Below, piece after piece: positions 20,590-32,800 of a stretch of 64,000 bases of DNA; positions within the stretch are counted from its first letter, which is position 1, and every line of letters starts with the position of its first letter. The stretch lies in contig QZCP01000201.1 of assembly GCA_003956705.1 (NCBI GenBank), positions 130,915-194,914 of the forward strand, given 5' to 3'. This stretch comes from Brevipalpus yothersi. Taxonomy: Eukaryota; Arthropoda; Arachnida; Trombidiformes; Tenuipalpidae. Both the position numbers and the translations under genes were made by a program. The notes under the pieces are model-generated. The model searched no databases, had not been told where the DNA came from, and was given only the letters and a program-made list of their open reading frames with translations.

Positions 20590-22400
20590 GAGTATGGATA
20601 TTCAAGGCATAATGAGGAGTTTTTAAGAAGTAGTTAAACCATCATGCGAATTGGAACTTTGTTGATATCTCGAGAATGACAAGGAAGTGGCTCATGAAAT
20701 TTCAAATAAATATCGCCCATGAGTGCTTGTAGGTGTTTTGAAATTTTTGATGATCTTCTTCCACACCATGGATTTATACAGAACTTTCAAAGAAGGCATA
20801 TCGAGATAAGAAACAGCAAGTTCCATACAGGTTATGTTAACTGATGAAAAAAATTTGAAAATTTCCAATCAAAACGGATAATTATTCATAAAAAGCTTCC
20901 GATTTGATCTATTCCTCATTATTTTCACCCAATTTGAGTCCTAAGGGCTCAGACATGAGTCATTTAAAAAATCGTTATGTGATATGAAGAACTTTTTCTG
21001 CTCCCTGAAAATCAATTACGCTTTCCCAATTCATTTATAAACTAGTGTTCCTTGTTTTGGCATCATTTTAAATGAGATTGTTGGATTTCTTCATGGTATG
21101 AACTTCTGAACTTTTTATCTCGAATTCAAGCGCTATCGTAGCTATAGAAAGGCATTCAGGATGACTCATCGGTCAAATTCTGTGAATGTTCCCAGTTTTT
21201 GATTGCCCTAAATCTAATAGAATTCATCTGAAAATCTCATACTTATTTTCTTTCTCATTTTGAAGATATCATGGAATATATTCGAGTCTTTCTACTGACA
21301 AATTTTAAGCTCGAAACTGTATTTTATCACTAGTTAGGCCAGATTCTCGGTCATGATAGATGAAAATTTGAAAACTGAGCTTTTTAGTGAGATATCTTCC
21401 TCAAAAATCATCATACCTCTTCGGCACACCCTGTAACAATCATTAGAACATTATCGCATTATTATCAAATTTGCATGAAAATATTCAGCAACAAAAACTA
21501 TGATCAATTTTATTGAACAAGAAAAAAAATGGATATCTGGTAAAAGCTCATCAAGATGAACGTTTCCGTTGAGCAACATTCCGGAAGAGGAAGTGACAAT
21601 GAAAGAAACATTAAAACTTGTCCAGACAAAATGAAAGGGAAAGGAGTGAAAAGTTTGGGGAATTTAAGAGGGAAGAAACCAAGGGGAGAGAAACTCCGTT
21701 ACTTTTGCCACCTCCTCTCTCTTAAAATGACTGATTCAGCACTCTCATCTAATTCTCCATAATTTCTTATTTTCTAGTTTCAAATTGTGTTTCAAATTTC
21801 GCTTTAGTGGCTCATAGATAAAGCACTCTGGTAGCAATAGATCTATGATCAACCAATGGACCAAATGCTCTTTCAACATCTAATTCGAAGTTTAATCACT
21901 AATAGACACAACTATTTAAAGGCTCATCATGTATTCATCGAGTTTCATTCGACATTTGATTTTGATGTGACACTGAGGATCAATATGCCCATGAGCCTAT
22001 TACTGTTCTACATGATTTTTCTTCGTAATTTTAGTTCCATTACAATCCGCTGGAAAGTTCATCCTCCTATGTGGTGGATCCTCAATCGACGAAAAGTTTC
22101 CCGCCAGAATTTATCACCATTCTCTCCATTTGAATCGAATGTGGAATGAACTTTTGGTGAGTGGAAAAAATATATTTTTTCTTCAAATTTTCCACGCCTA
22201 CTCAGGTCATATGAAGACTCATGCTCTTATCTCATACTACTGATTCACTCCAACCATGATCGAAAACTATTGAAAAAGCCATAAGGTTCCCAACATGTAC
22301 CAGAGTTACATTCTGATAACTCAAGATCATTTATAACTAGGAATGAGCACAAATCTATTACGGTGTATGTTCCCACCTTTTCGAGCTTCTCTTACACCAA
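20590..22400. other. Non-coding stretch unique to the first copy
   Basis: This 1.8 kb has no equivalent between the corresponding points of the second copy (about 28190-28220). No coding homology was recognised; short frames at 21556-21762 and 21856-22149 look random. A GGCACACCCTGTAA sequence at about 21423 recalls ends seen in some arthropod repeats, but no partner end was found. Confidence 0.5.
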
Positions 22401-22404
22401 CTAA

Positions 22405-22770
22405 TCAGGTGCTATCATTGAAGCTTTTAATGCTTAGAATTATTTTCAATACAGCAAATTGCTCAACAATTCAAATTCTCAACAGATCAGCATTCCAATT
22501 CACTCAGTAACAATTTTAAACTCTTCCTTACGATGAGAAAAAAAATGATTTTATAATTTTAACATGTAGAATCGAGTAATTTAGTTGTTTCACTTTCGGG
22601 ATAGTTTCTCTTGAAGCAATGTAGGCATAAAAATTCCATGTAGGGCTGAGTGATTGTTCGTTCTAGATGCTCGGTCAATTAAATGAAGAGTACTAAACAA
22701 TCAATTAATTTTCGAAAGCTAATCGGTTAATCAAAAAAGGTTTTCATCCTGGAAAAAATTTCTGGTCACG
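22405..22770 (-). repeat. 370-bp segment, inverted relative to 28220-28590
   Basis: The reverse complement of this segment matches 28220-28590 along its length, including complementary copies of ATGTAGGGCTGAGTG and TTTAATTGACCGAGC. The sequence to its right (from about 22811) matches 28592 onward in direct orientation. Confidence 0.85.
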
Positions 22771-22810
22771 ACATTCGTAGGGACTTTATTCCGAAACTAT
22801 CTGGAGGAGG

Positions 22811-24047
22811 CTGATTTTCCGTTTTGAAGAGGAATCGATTCTTTGTTGATCAAAAATAATTCATTTTCAGAATCGAGACCTGGAAATCCAATCGATTGAT
22901 CGTCCTCTCAATTATCTTTGCTCATCACATCGCCTATTCCATATCATTTGTCTCTAACAATTGCTCTCGCGAGCGAGTTGAAATGTTAAATGCAATCGAG
23001 ATCTTTTTGAATTCTTCTTTTTTCGATCATTTTCGTCAGATTCTAATAAGAACTTCAATTGAATAAGCTTTCATACCCCGATGAATCATTGATTGGTGCT
23101 ATTAATAATTCCATCAATATCGAAAAATTAATTCATCAGAATCAAATCTCACTCAGTTCTTCGAGAAAGCTCCTATGACTTAAAATAAGGGAGTAATTGA
23201 GGAAATGATCAATTCCCGGATCTTGTTTATGAAGTTTACAAAAAGACTAGTTTTTGTTTATCATTTCCCGACAAGTCTTTAATGACGAAGCCCTCATTCA
23301 TTAGAGTACAATGTTAATCAAGTTGATATCAATCAATCTGGGCGCACTTTCAGGCATTCAAGATATTATATCATTGTTGATCATGTCCGCTCAGAGAATT
23401 ATAGTTGAAACAAGCTGTGGCTCAAATGCAAGAAAGTGTAGTAGAAACTGATGGCCAAAATATTGAACATCCGTTTCAGTTGTTCCTTTACCATTCTTTA
23501 CACTTCCTGACTGAGAAGAAAAAAGAAAGAGATAGTAGATCTTTCAGTCTACTAATCTGCTAATTGTTATGTTTTCTCTTTATTTACATTCAATTCTCTC
23601 GAGAAGACAGCCAAGGCGTGCAAAGTCTTTCTTCTTGGATAATTCATGCACCTCATGGACAGTGAGATTCCTATTTAAATGGATCCATTTAAATCACTGA
23701 CTTAGCTAATTTTTTTCCAGTACCATTTTGGTATTCAACAGAATCCATAAATATATGCTCAAAAATTTGAGAATATAAGAAATCTAGGCTCATTAATCGA
23801 TTCATTCAAGAAGTTCATCAATCTAGTATCAATGATTTTCATGGGAACCAATGACTGCAATCAATTCATAGTGTCTCAAATGCAATGAAAACTAGAACAA
23901 CCTCTCATTGGTTTTCATTTTCCTGGGCCAACGAAAAGGGGAGTTGCGAGCTAAAGTGAACGCCCTCAATTTTTGGTGCAAAAGTTAGTGTACTCGAATT
24001 CTTCTCTCAATTTTTTCGTTCTGTTTGTAACAATGTTATCATCAATG
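22811..24047 (+). repeat. Direct duplicate of the laminin-like gene's upstream region
   Basis: This stretch parallels 28592-29842 almost base for base, ending with ATGTTATCATCAATG, which contains the start codon of the laminin-like gene. After 24047 the two copies part. It includes copy 2 (about 23190-23500) of the 300-base segment. No coding region was found. Confidence 0.85.
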
Positions 24048-24689
24048 AAGAGTGCCAACCATGCAAAGGTAATCGAGATTGCATCATCAGTCCTCTAAAC
24101 TTATGAAATAGTAAAATGTTTATGCATGAAGTCTGCATCGGGAATCGATTTCAATTTAAAAATTTTGTTCCGAAAGCCTTTCGATCCAGTCGAGTGTATA
24201 TTCTATGTGACATGCAACTGTTGATAGCGTATTCTATTTGATCAAGCTTGTCCTACTTTTCATGCGCTTTTACATTCGAGAATTTGGCTAGATTTTCGTC
24301 GAAAATAACTGTTCTGGGAGAGAAAAATTGAGACTCAGCAACATGTTGGTGATTTTGAGTATGGTCTCTTGACATTAGATACCATCTGATCTTGAGTTGC
24401 AAAATTTTTTGCTAATTTATCCTCAAGAACCAGATGGTTTGATGAATTGTTACGTCATTGAGACGATTGATTCTACTTTTAATTGTTGCAATCGGCTATT
24501 GATAAATGGATTGAACAATAATATTTTGGATGTGAAGAGGAAAAGAGAGAAAAATGGCGTTTTCATGGATTTATTTATGTCAGTACCAAAATTTTTTTCC
24601 CTCATTTGAATTCATCATCAATATTGATAAGGCTAAAGGAAGACTTTTTTCGTGTCCTAATTTTTTTATTTTTAGAGAGAAAAGAAGAG
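24048..24689. other. 5' flank of ADAM-like gene 2
   Basis: No gene was recognised. The duplicated laminin-like start codon at 24033 opens a 21-codon frame with a GTAATC donor-like site at 24070; whether it is used is unknown. Confidence 0.5.
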
Positions 24690-27279
24690 ATGCGATTGAT
24701 ATCTATTTTTATCCTGATTTACATTTCTCATATTCGACTGGATGGATTGAATGGATTGAATACAGTCGATTGGAATACTATGGAAGGAGAGGATATTCCT
24801 TCCTTAGAGGTCGATTTCGAGGGAGAGATTCTGACAGTTCCTCTTCGAGAGGCTCCTTTTTGTCGACTTTGGGTTACTCATAGATGTCTATGTTTCATGT
24901 TAAGAAAGATTAGTGAAAGTTCAGCATGGATTTTTGCTTCATTTTCACTCTGTAACGGTATAGTCCGTGGACATTTTCTCAACGGAACAGATTATTTTGA
25001 AATTGACACACTTTTCAATGGGACGTTGCGAGTAAACAATGCAACCAAGCTACCCTCAATCAAGAACCATACCAAGCATGTGGTTGATGATATTTTCATT
25101 GGAGACAAAATTCATGATACGAGTCAAAGCTTCTTCTCTGAGCCTATTTCAGAATTAGGACTTGAATACTCTGAAACTGGCTACATACCTTGTCTATTTG
25201 TGATTGATAAAGAGCTTTTCAAACATGAACCAGAGGAGAAAATAGATTTTTTTCTACAGGATATGATCAATGAGGCAAATGAGTGGCTGCATGAATTAAA
25301 TCTGATCGCTGTATTTAAAGGCTGGAAGATAGCTGAAGATGAGGATGTTGAGCTCAAAAGTGAAACCGATGTCGAAAGATTTATTTATGACCGCTATAGT
25401 CATTACATCGAAATAGACACTCAAAATATAGTCATCTTATTCACACCGAAAAAAGTTGAGACTGGTAAGATCCATGATTACAAAGAAATGATTGAGTATT
25501 GTTCTATATGCCAAGATGTAATTCAGTAGCGGACCATCTTAATTGTAGCTTGATTGTAGTTCCACATTTATATATCTTCGCAATACTGACGATACTCGAT
25601 ATCTCGCATAATCTTTCAAGTATTTAACTTTTTCTTCTCTTTTTCTTGTCCCGAAAATTATCAGGAGATGGCTGGGGCTATGCAGGCCTTCATTCCATTT
25701 GCTACCCCTCCACAGGAATTTTTGTACAGTACGTTAAACTGGGTGATAGGTTTGCAAGATTGATTGTGATAATGATCCTTGTCCATGAAATTGGTCACAC
25801 ACTTGGATTATTGCATACTGAATCAACAAGATGTAATGGTACATGGGGCAAAGATACTTTTATCATGGAAGCGACAGCTGGTATTCAAATGTTAAGCTAC
25901 ATCTTAGGGAAGAAAAACTACACGCCTCTTTGGTCGAACTGCAGTAGAGAAGTGGTCCAAGAGCGAAGAAAATCTTATTCCTGCTTAAGGGAAAAAATCA
26001 AGCCTTCCAAGCCATCTTGTCGAAATGGTGTTCTAGAAGAAGGCGAACAGTGCGAATGTGTCTCAGAAGTTTGTCGCAAATGTTGTGATGACAAGTGTCA
26101 ACTGACAAATAATTCTGAATGCTCGAGTGGACCATGTTGTGATGAGAAAACATGTAAACTAAGGACTATGAATGACAAGTACACATGTCGAAAGGCCAAG
26201 GATCTGTGTGATATTCCTGAGAGATGTAATGGAACCTCAGTAGAATGTCCACCTAATTATGTTGTAGCAAATGGCTATGAATGTAGCGATTCGTCTAAGC
26301 GAGCATACTGTTTTAATGGTATGTGTGGAAGTCGACAAGATACTTGCAGTTGGATTTACTTAAATGGCACTATCGGGGAAGACAAGTGTTATGAGAACAA
26401 TATGAAAGATGATAACGAATTTGGATGTGGTCCTGTGTTCTTTGAAGCCGATGTATCACCGAAAAAAGTGTGCAAAAAGAAGGACATGCACTGTGGCAAA
26501 ATATTCTGCAGTTATCTTGAGAATAGAACTTTAAACTACACTCTCGACTTTGAAATTTATAAAGGTAAATTTTTGAGCAAATTATGCTGAACAAATGATC
26601 CCAAAGTTGGTCTTTTAAATGAAATCTCACCCGATTTTTTCCCGCAGATATGGATCGAATTACGGAAAAGCCTATAGAACAAGGTTCATGTGTTTACCTC
26701 AAGCTAGGAACTTATACCAGAAATTTACGAGAGGACCCGACATTCGTCCAGAATGGATCTGAATGCGGAGAAGAAAAGATGTGTGTCAAGCAAAAATGTC
26801 GTCCTCTACCTCCAGGATGTCCAAAAGAATGCCCTGGAGATAAAATTGAACATCCAGACACAAATGAGATGCTACCTGCATTCATACTCCCAGAATCAGG
26901 GTAAGTTCAATGTTCACCTTCTAAACTTTATCGAAAATATTCACATTTCAATGCTTGAAAAGGCTAAACTCATCCCTCGTGGATTGAGTAACAAAGTTTC
27001 TCAGTACCGTTGCTTTAGACAGATGGACAATATGTAGTGATAAAAATTGATACATTCTCATCTTCTAGTTTCAGTCCAGTTTATGAGTCTGATGAACCAG
27101 AAAACCCAAGCTCATCCTATTGGCTTCATTTTCTCTTACCTGGTTTAGCTCTAATTTTATCAATTACGATGCTCTTCCTTCACCAAAAACAATCAGGAGC
27201 ACAAGAAGCTCAAACTTCTCCCACAGAAACTGTGAAAAATGTGGAAAATTCTCCACCTCAAGATCAGGAACATTCATAG
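24690..27279 (+). CDS. ADAM-like transmembrane metalloprotease-disintegrin, gene 2
   Basis: The four exons are 24690-25464, 25665-26564, 26648-26900 and 27069-27279, giving 712 residues with the same phases (1, 1, 2) as gene 1. The zinc site is HEIGHTLGLLH. The disintegrin and cysteine-rich domains and the last two exons are nearly identical to gene 1, including the sequence of the last intron. The pro-region, the protease domain and the first intron are clearly diverged. A transmembrane segment and a short tail end the protein. An AATAAA poly(A) signal lies at 27311-27316. The N-terminal frame is open upstream to 24606, but the ATG at 24690 corresponds to that of gene 1 and starts the signal peptide. 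Confidence 0.85.
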
Positions 27280-27633
27280 ATAATCATTTCTATTTATCGA
27301 TTTCCCGTACAATAAAAACTACGGTAAAATACCTGTATTTATGAAAAAATTGACTCCTACTTGAAATTAGCTGAAAGGACCATAGTCGATTATGATCAAA
27401 TAACTAGGAACAACTAGAAGGCTCACTCAAAGGAGAGCTTATTGAGGTGCAGACTTCTATCCAGAAATTCTGCCTGTGAGGTATAGCACTGATATGAAAA
27501 TATGAAAATACCAAAATATGCTGGCTATAATAGTTAGTCAAACGGGGTTTTCATCATCTACACTCGAATCTACCATCAAATTAGGTTTATGAGTTGCTTC
27601 ACTCTGAGAAAGAGAGAGAGAGAAAGAGAGAGT

Positions 27634-27669
<36 letters not shown>

Positions 27670-27984
27670 TTTATTGATGATATCGCTCATCAATTAGCAG
27701 AGGGCAAAGAGGGAAAAATTTGAGAAGATAGAGAAAGAATTCATTCGATGGCAATTTGGCTTCTCATAGCTTTGTTCCAACCAAATGGAGGGATAGAAAA
27801 AAGAATAGTCGAGATTGAGAGGAATATTTGTGTGTTTATCCACGAAAATTGATCCAAAAAGGAAATAATCCTAATCTTTCCGTGATTTATTTTAGTCAAC
27901 TGGTGACCTTTGGCTCATTTTGTGGTAAGTTTCAGCCAACGATTAGAATTTCAATTTGAAATCAATACTCTTGCTTCCACAACA
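27280..27984. other. Downstream flank of ADAM-like gene 2
   Basis: Matches the flank of gene 1, including an interrupted GA tract (27608-27667), without the 600-base insertion. No gene is seen. Confidence 0.6.
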
Positions 27985-28165
27985 GTACTACAACAGTGCA
28001 AGAGGCATCAATATTGGTGGTCACTGTATGTTTGAGGTTTATGCATCGGTTTGTGAATACGCTAAAAATCCGAAAAGAGTCGGTTCACCTGAGGGGATAG
28101 ATGAGATAGGTTTGAGTATGGATATTCGAGGCAGGGTGTACGGCGGAGGAGTTTGTAAGAAGTAG
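27985..28165 (+). pseudogene. Laminin LE remnant downstream of ADAM 2
   Basis: The frame reads YYNSARGINIGGHCMFEVYA and then SVCEYAKNPKRVGSP. This corresponds to the last residues of a laminin N-terminal domain plus the start of the first LE module, with the cysteine pattern already degraded. It is the counterpart of the remnant at 20331, so the original duplicated unit contained an ADAM gene followed by laminin sequence. Confidence 0.6.
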
Positions 28166-28219
28166 TTATACAGTCATGCATATTGGAACATGGAATGAAA
28201 CTTTTCAAGGGTGGACCAA

Positions 28220-28590
28220 AAGTCGCTTGACCAGAAATTTTTCTGGGATGGAAACCTTTTTTGATTAACCGATTAGCTTTCGAAAATTAATTGATTGTTT
28301 AGTACTCTTCATTTAATTGACCGAGCATCTAGAACGAACAGTAGCTCAGCCCTACATGGAATTTTTATGCCTACATTGCTTCAAGAGAAACTATCCCGAA
28401 AGTGAAACTACTAAATTACTTGATTCTACATGTTAAAATCATGAAATCATCTTTTTCTCATATTAAAGAAGAGCTTAAAATTCTTACTGAGTGAATTGGA
28501 ATGCTGATCTGTTGAGAATTTGAATTGCTGAGCAATTTGCTGTATCGAAAATGACTATGAGCATCAAAAGTTCCAATGATAGCACCTGAG
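28220..28590 (+). repeat. 370-bp segment, inverted partner of 22405-22770
   Basis: See the entry at 22405. The two copies lie in opposite orientation within otherwise directly repeated blocks. No coding capacity. Confidence 0.85.
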
Positions 28591-28591
28591 T

Positions 28592-29827
28592 GGCTGATTT
28601 TCCGTTTTGAAGAGGAATCGATTCTTTGTTGATCAAAAATAATTCATTTTCAGAATCGAGACCTGGAAATTCAATCGATTGATCGTCCTCTCAATTATCT
28701 TTGCTCATCACATCGCCTATTCCATATCATTTGTCTCTGACAATTGCTCTAGCGAGCGAGTTGAAATGTTAAGTGGAATCGAGATCTTTTTGAATTCTTC
28801 TTTTTTCGATCATTTTCGTCAGATTCTCATAAGAATTTTAATTGAATAAGCTTTCATACCCCGATGAATCATTGATTGGTGCTATTTATAATTCCATCAA
28901 TATCGAAAAATTAATTCATCAGAATCAAATCTCACTCAGTTCTTCGAGAAAGCTCCTATGACTTAAAATAAGGGAGTAATTGAGGAAATGATCAATTCCC
29001 GGATCTTGTTTATGAAGTTTACAAAAAGACTAGTTTTTGTTTATCATTTCCCGACAAGTCTTTAATGACGAAGCCCTCATTCATTAGAGTACAATGTTAA
29101 TCAAGTTGATATCAATCAATCTGGGCGCACTTTCAGGCATCCAAGACATTATATCATTGTTGATCATGTCCGCTCAGAGAATTATAGTTGAAACAAGCTG
29201 TGACTCAAATGCAAGAAAGTGCAGTAGAAACTGATGGCCAAAATATTGAACATCCGTTTCAGTTGTTGTTCCTTTACCATTCTTTACACTTCCTGACTGA
29301 GAAGAAAAAAGAAAGAGAAAGTAGATCTTCCAGTCTTCTAATCTGCTAATTGTTATGTTTTCTCTTTATTTACATTCAATTCTCTCGAGAAGACAGCCAA
29401 GGCGTGCAAAGTCTTTCTTCTTGGATAATCCATGCACCTCATGGACAGTGAGATTCCTATTTAAATGGATCCATTTAAACCACTGACTCAGCTAATTTTT
29501 TTCCAGTATCATTTTGTTATTCAACAGTATCCATAAGTACATAGTGTATATGCTCAAAAATAAGAGAATATAAGAAATCTAGGCTCATTAATCAATTCAT
29601 TCAATAAGTTCATCAATCTAGTATCAATGATCTTCATGGGAACCAATGGCTGCAATCAATTCATAGTGTCTCAAATGCAATGAAAACTAGAACAACCTCT
29701 CATTGGTTTTCATTTTCCTGGGCTAACGAAAAGGGGAGTTGCGAGCTAAAGTGAACGCCCTCAATTTTTGGTGCAAAAGTTAGTGTACTCTAATTCTTCT
29801 CTCAATTTTTTCGTTCTGTTTGTAACA
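28592..29827 (+). repeat. Upstream region of the laminin-like gene, duplicated at 22811
   Basis: Non-coding sequence duplicated upstream of ADAM-like gene 2. It holds copy 3 (about 28960-29280) of the 300-base segment found upstream of ADAM-like gene 1. It is likely to contain the promoter of the laminin-like gene, though no TATA box stands out. Confidence 0.7.
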
Positions 29828-32800
29828 ATGTTATCATCAATGCTGATTTTATTCTTTTTATTTTATTTTATCACCGAAATTGACGGAAAAGCTACAGTGT
29901 CTTGGGGGGAGAGATGTCAACTGAATAAATGTGAGAAAAATGGTACCATCAATTCACTGGACATGTGTGAAGATTCGGGACAGTGTTTGTGTCGTGAATC
30001 TGTATTCGGGACTTATTGTACTGAGTGTCAACCAGGAACATTTGATTTACAAGTCGGAAATTACTTTGGATGCCAAGATTGTGAATGTGATGTTGGAGGA
30101 TCTTTTCATCCAGCCAAGTGTACACAATTTGGTACCTGCTATTGTAAACAGCGTATTCATGGTTCACGTTGTGATCAAGTTAGCCAAGCTCACTATGTTC
30201 CATCACTTTATCAATACAAATTCGAACTGGAAGATGGTTTTACAACTTCTAACTCACCTGTTAGATTCGGTCATGATGAAGATATTTTCCCCGGTTTCTC
30301 TTGGAGAGGTTATGCTAATTTCTCAAAATATCAACGAGAAGTTTCGATTCACATTTCCATTGACTCAAAAAGCTATCAATTTCGAAACTCTTACTTCAAG
30401 GTGGTCCTAGTTTATCATAATCCTGGACCAGAAGCAGTTGCTGCTATATTGAAGTTCAATCGACAATCCAGAGATGATACCCAGAGAATTCTTTTCGAAT
30501 TTCCACCCACTGATGCTCCAAAAAAATATTTAGTACCCTCAGAAAAGAATCTTCCGTTTCTAACTGTGGAAGAGCAATGGACTGTTTCACTAAGAGTATT
30601 TGGACCTCTTTTCGTTGATTATATCGTTCTGATACCTCAAACCTTCTATGAGGCTACTATTCTGAAAGAAGCAGTCCATTCACCTTGTACCATGAAGTCC
30701 AAACCACATGAGCTGTGCAAACATTATGGGTTCCCGAAACTGCCTGCAACTGCTATTCGTCTCAAGCAAAATGGTGAAATTGGTTTTTTTGGGCCAAAAA
30801 GTGTGGATGAATTCAGACAAATTCAAAAATATCCCGTGACCACTAGTTATCATCGACAACAATTCGCCATGAGAAAAGACAGATATGTTCTCATGATCCA
30901 CTATATTTATCAAACGGCTGATCAACTCAACACAATGGAGAAAGTAGAATCGGCAAAACTAAATGTTAATATTATCACTTCAACTGCATTTGTATCTGTT
31001 TCTGTTGATTTGCCGGGATGCTCATACACCTTTGAATGTGCATATTTATTGATCAATGAAAAATCGGCTCCACTAGAGTTGGATGTGGATGATGGTACTG
31101 TCAAAGTCTTCTACAAGCTCGAGCGACTGATTGGAAATGCAACTATTGGAATTACAGATTTCATCTTCATTCCAATATCTGACTGGAATATTGACTATGT
31201 CAAGCCTTCTTTGATATGTATCATGCAAAATTTCACTTGTCAAAATTCTTCCTACAGCCAAGCAAACAATCTGAAATTTTATTTCAATGAAACGGGCATC
31301 ATAAGTGCTACGAGTCAAGCTTATCACTCATCAAGGATCATCAAGGTTTCTAAGGCCATCGAAATGAAAGGAAAAGTTAACAGGCCTGGTCCTTATCTAT
31401 TTATTCTCCACTATTATCAGCCAGACCACACATCTTTTGAAATTGAAGCATTTCTCACTACAAGAATGGATTTGCCAGCAGAAAATGGTTTCTTCCCCAT
31501 CAAACATTGTCCCAATAAAGCTGGATGTCGATCAAGGCTTCACTTCCGGGATCGATCTACCCTGCAAATTGAAACTTCCGATTTCAATCTTGTTCTCGGA
31601 CCACCTGATAACAAGAGTATTGTATTGGACTATCTTCTAGTGGTGAGAGGAGATGAATATAGTCCACAGATTGAAGAGATGCTCTCGCAAGATCGAGCTG
31701 GTGAATTTATTGAAGCATGTGCTGGAGATGCTTTCTACATAGATGGAAATTCGAGTGAATTCTGTAGAAAATCGGCATTCTCGATATCTGCTCATCATAA
31801 TAATGGCGCTGTTTATTGCAAGTGTAATATTTCCGGCTCAATTGATTTCAGATGTAATTAATCTAACGTAATTCATATCACCTTAGACGAGGGTATATGC
31901 CAGATTTGACATTCAATTTCGTTCTCAGGTGATACGGAAGGAGGTCAATGTCCTTGCAAGCCGAATGTAATTGGACGTGATTGTATGGCCTGTAAAACTG
32001 GATATTGTGGTTTCCCTGATTGCAAGAAATGTAACTGCCCTGAGAATGCATATCGTGATACAAGAACTGGTAAGTATCGAAGACCTGATTCTGATTCTGA
32101 ACTGATGAATTGCCATCTTGTGCAATTTTGTCATTGATGTTTGAAGGTGCATTGTTCACGAGCATCTTGCAAGAAAAACTCATCTAACGATGATTTTCTT
32201 GAGATCGAATGTACATTGAGGAGCATATTGTCTGATTTTCGATACTTTCTGTAAAAATTTTGTCTTCTAATTAGTTGAGATAAGCTTCTGGTTTGAGAAT
32301 GTAACATTGCAAAGTTATAAGTTGTGGAGTTAGCTATATTAACAGCAGAGATAAGTATAATGTACAATGTAGAATAAAAATTTTATCAACTCATTGACTA
32401 GATTAGAATTTTCAATCTCTCAATCTTCCGATTTGATTCCTAACATTAATCTTTTTAATTTCTTCAAGGGGAATGCATTTGTCCAATCAATGTTGTCGGA
32501 CACAAATGTGATCGATGTGCACCAAACACTTTCGATTATGATTCCATCGTTGGCTGTGAAAAGTGTCATTGTCATGCTGCTGGTGTTCAGAATGGTAAGT
32601 GGAAATTGAATGAATACCTCACTCCTGAAATTCCAATAATAAAAGCGTTTTAACTGCCTTTCCTCTCCTCAGATAACTTCCAATGTGATCTCACAACTGG
32701 TCAATGTGATTGTGCCAGTTCGTATGGCGGATTACAATGTGATAGATGTCTGGCTGGACATTTTCTCTTCCCAAGTTGCCTCCAATGCCGGTGTGATCGG

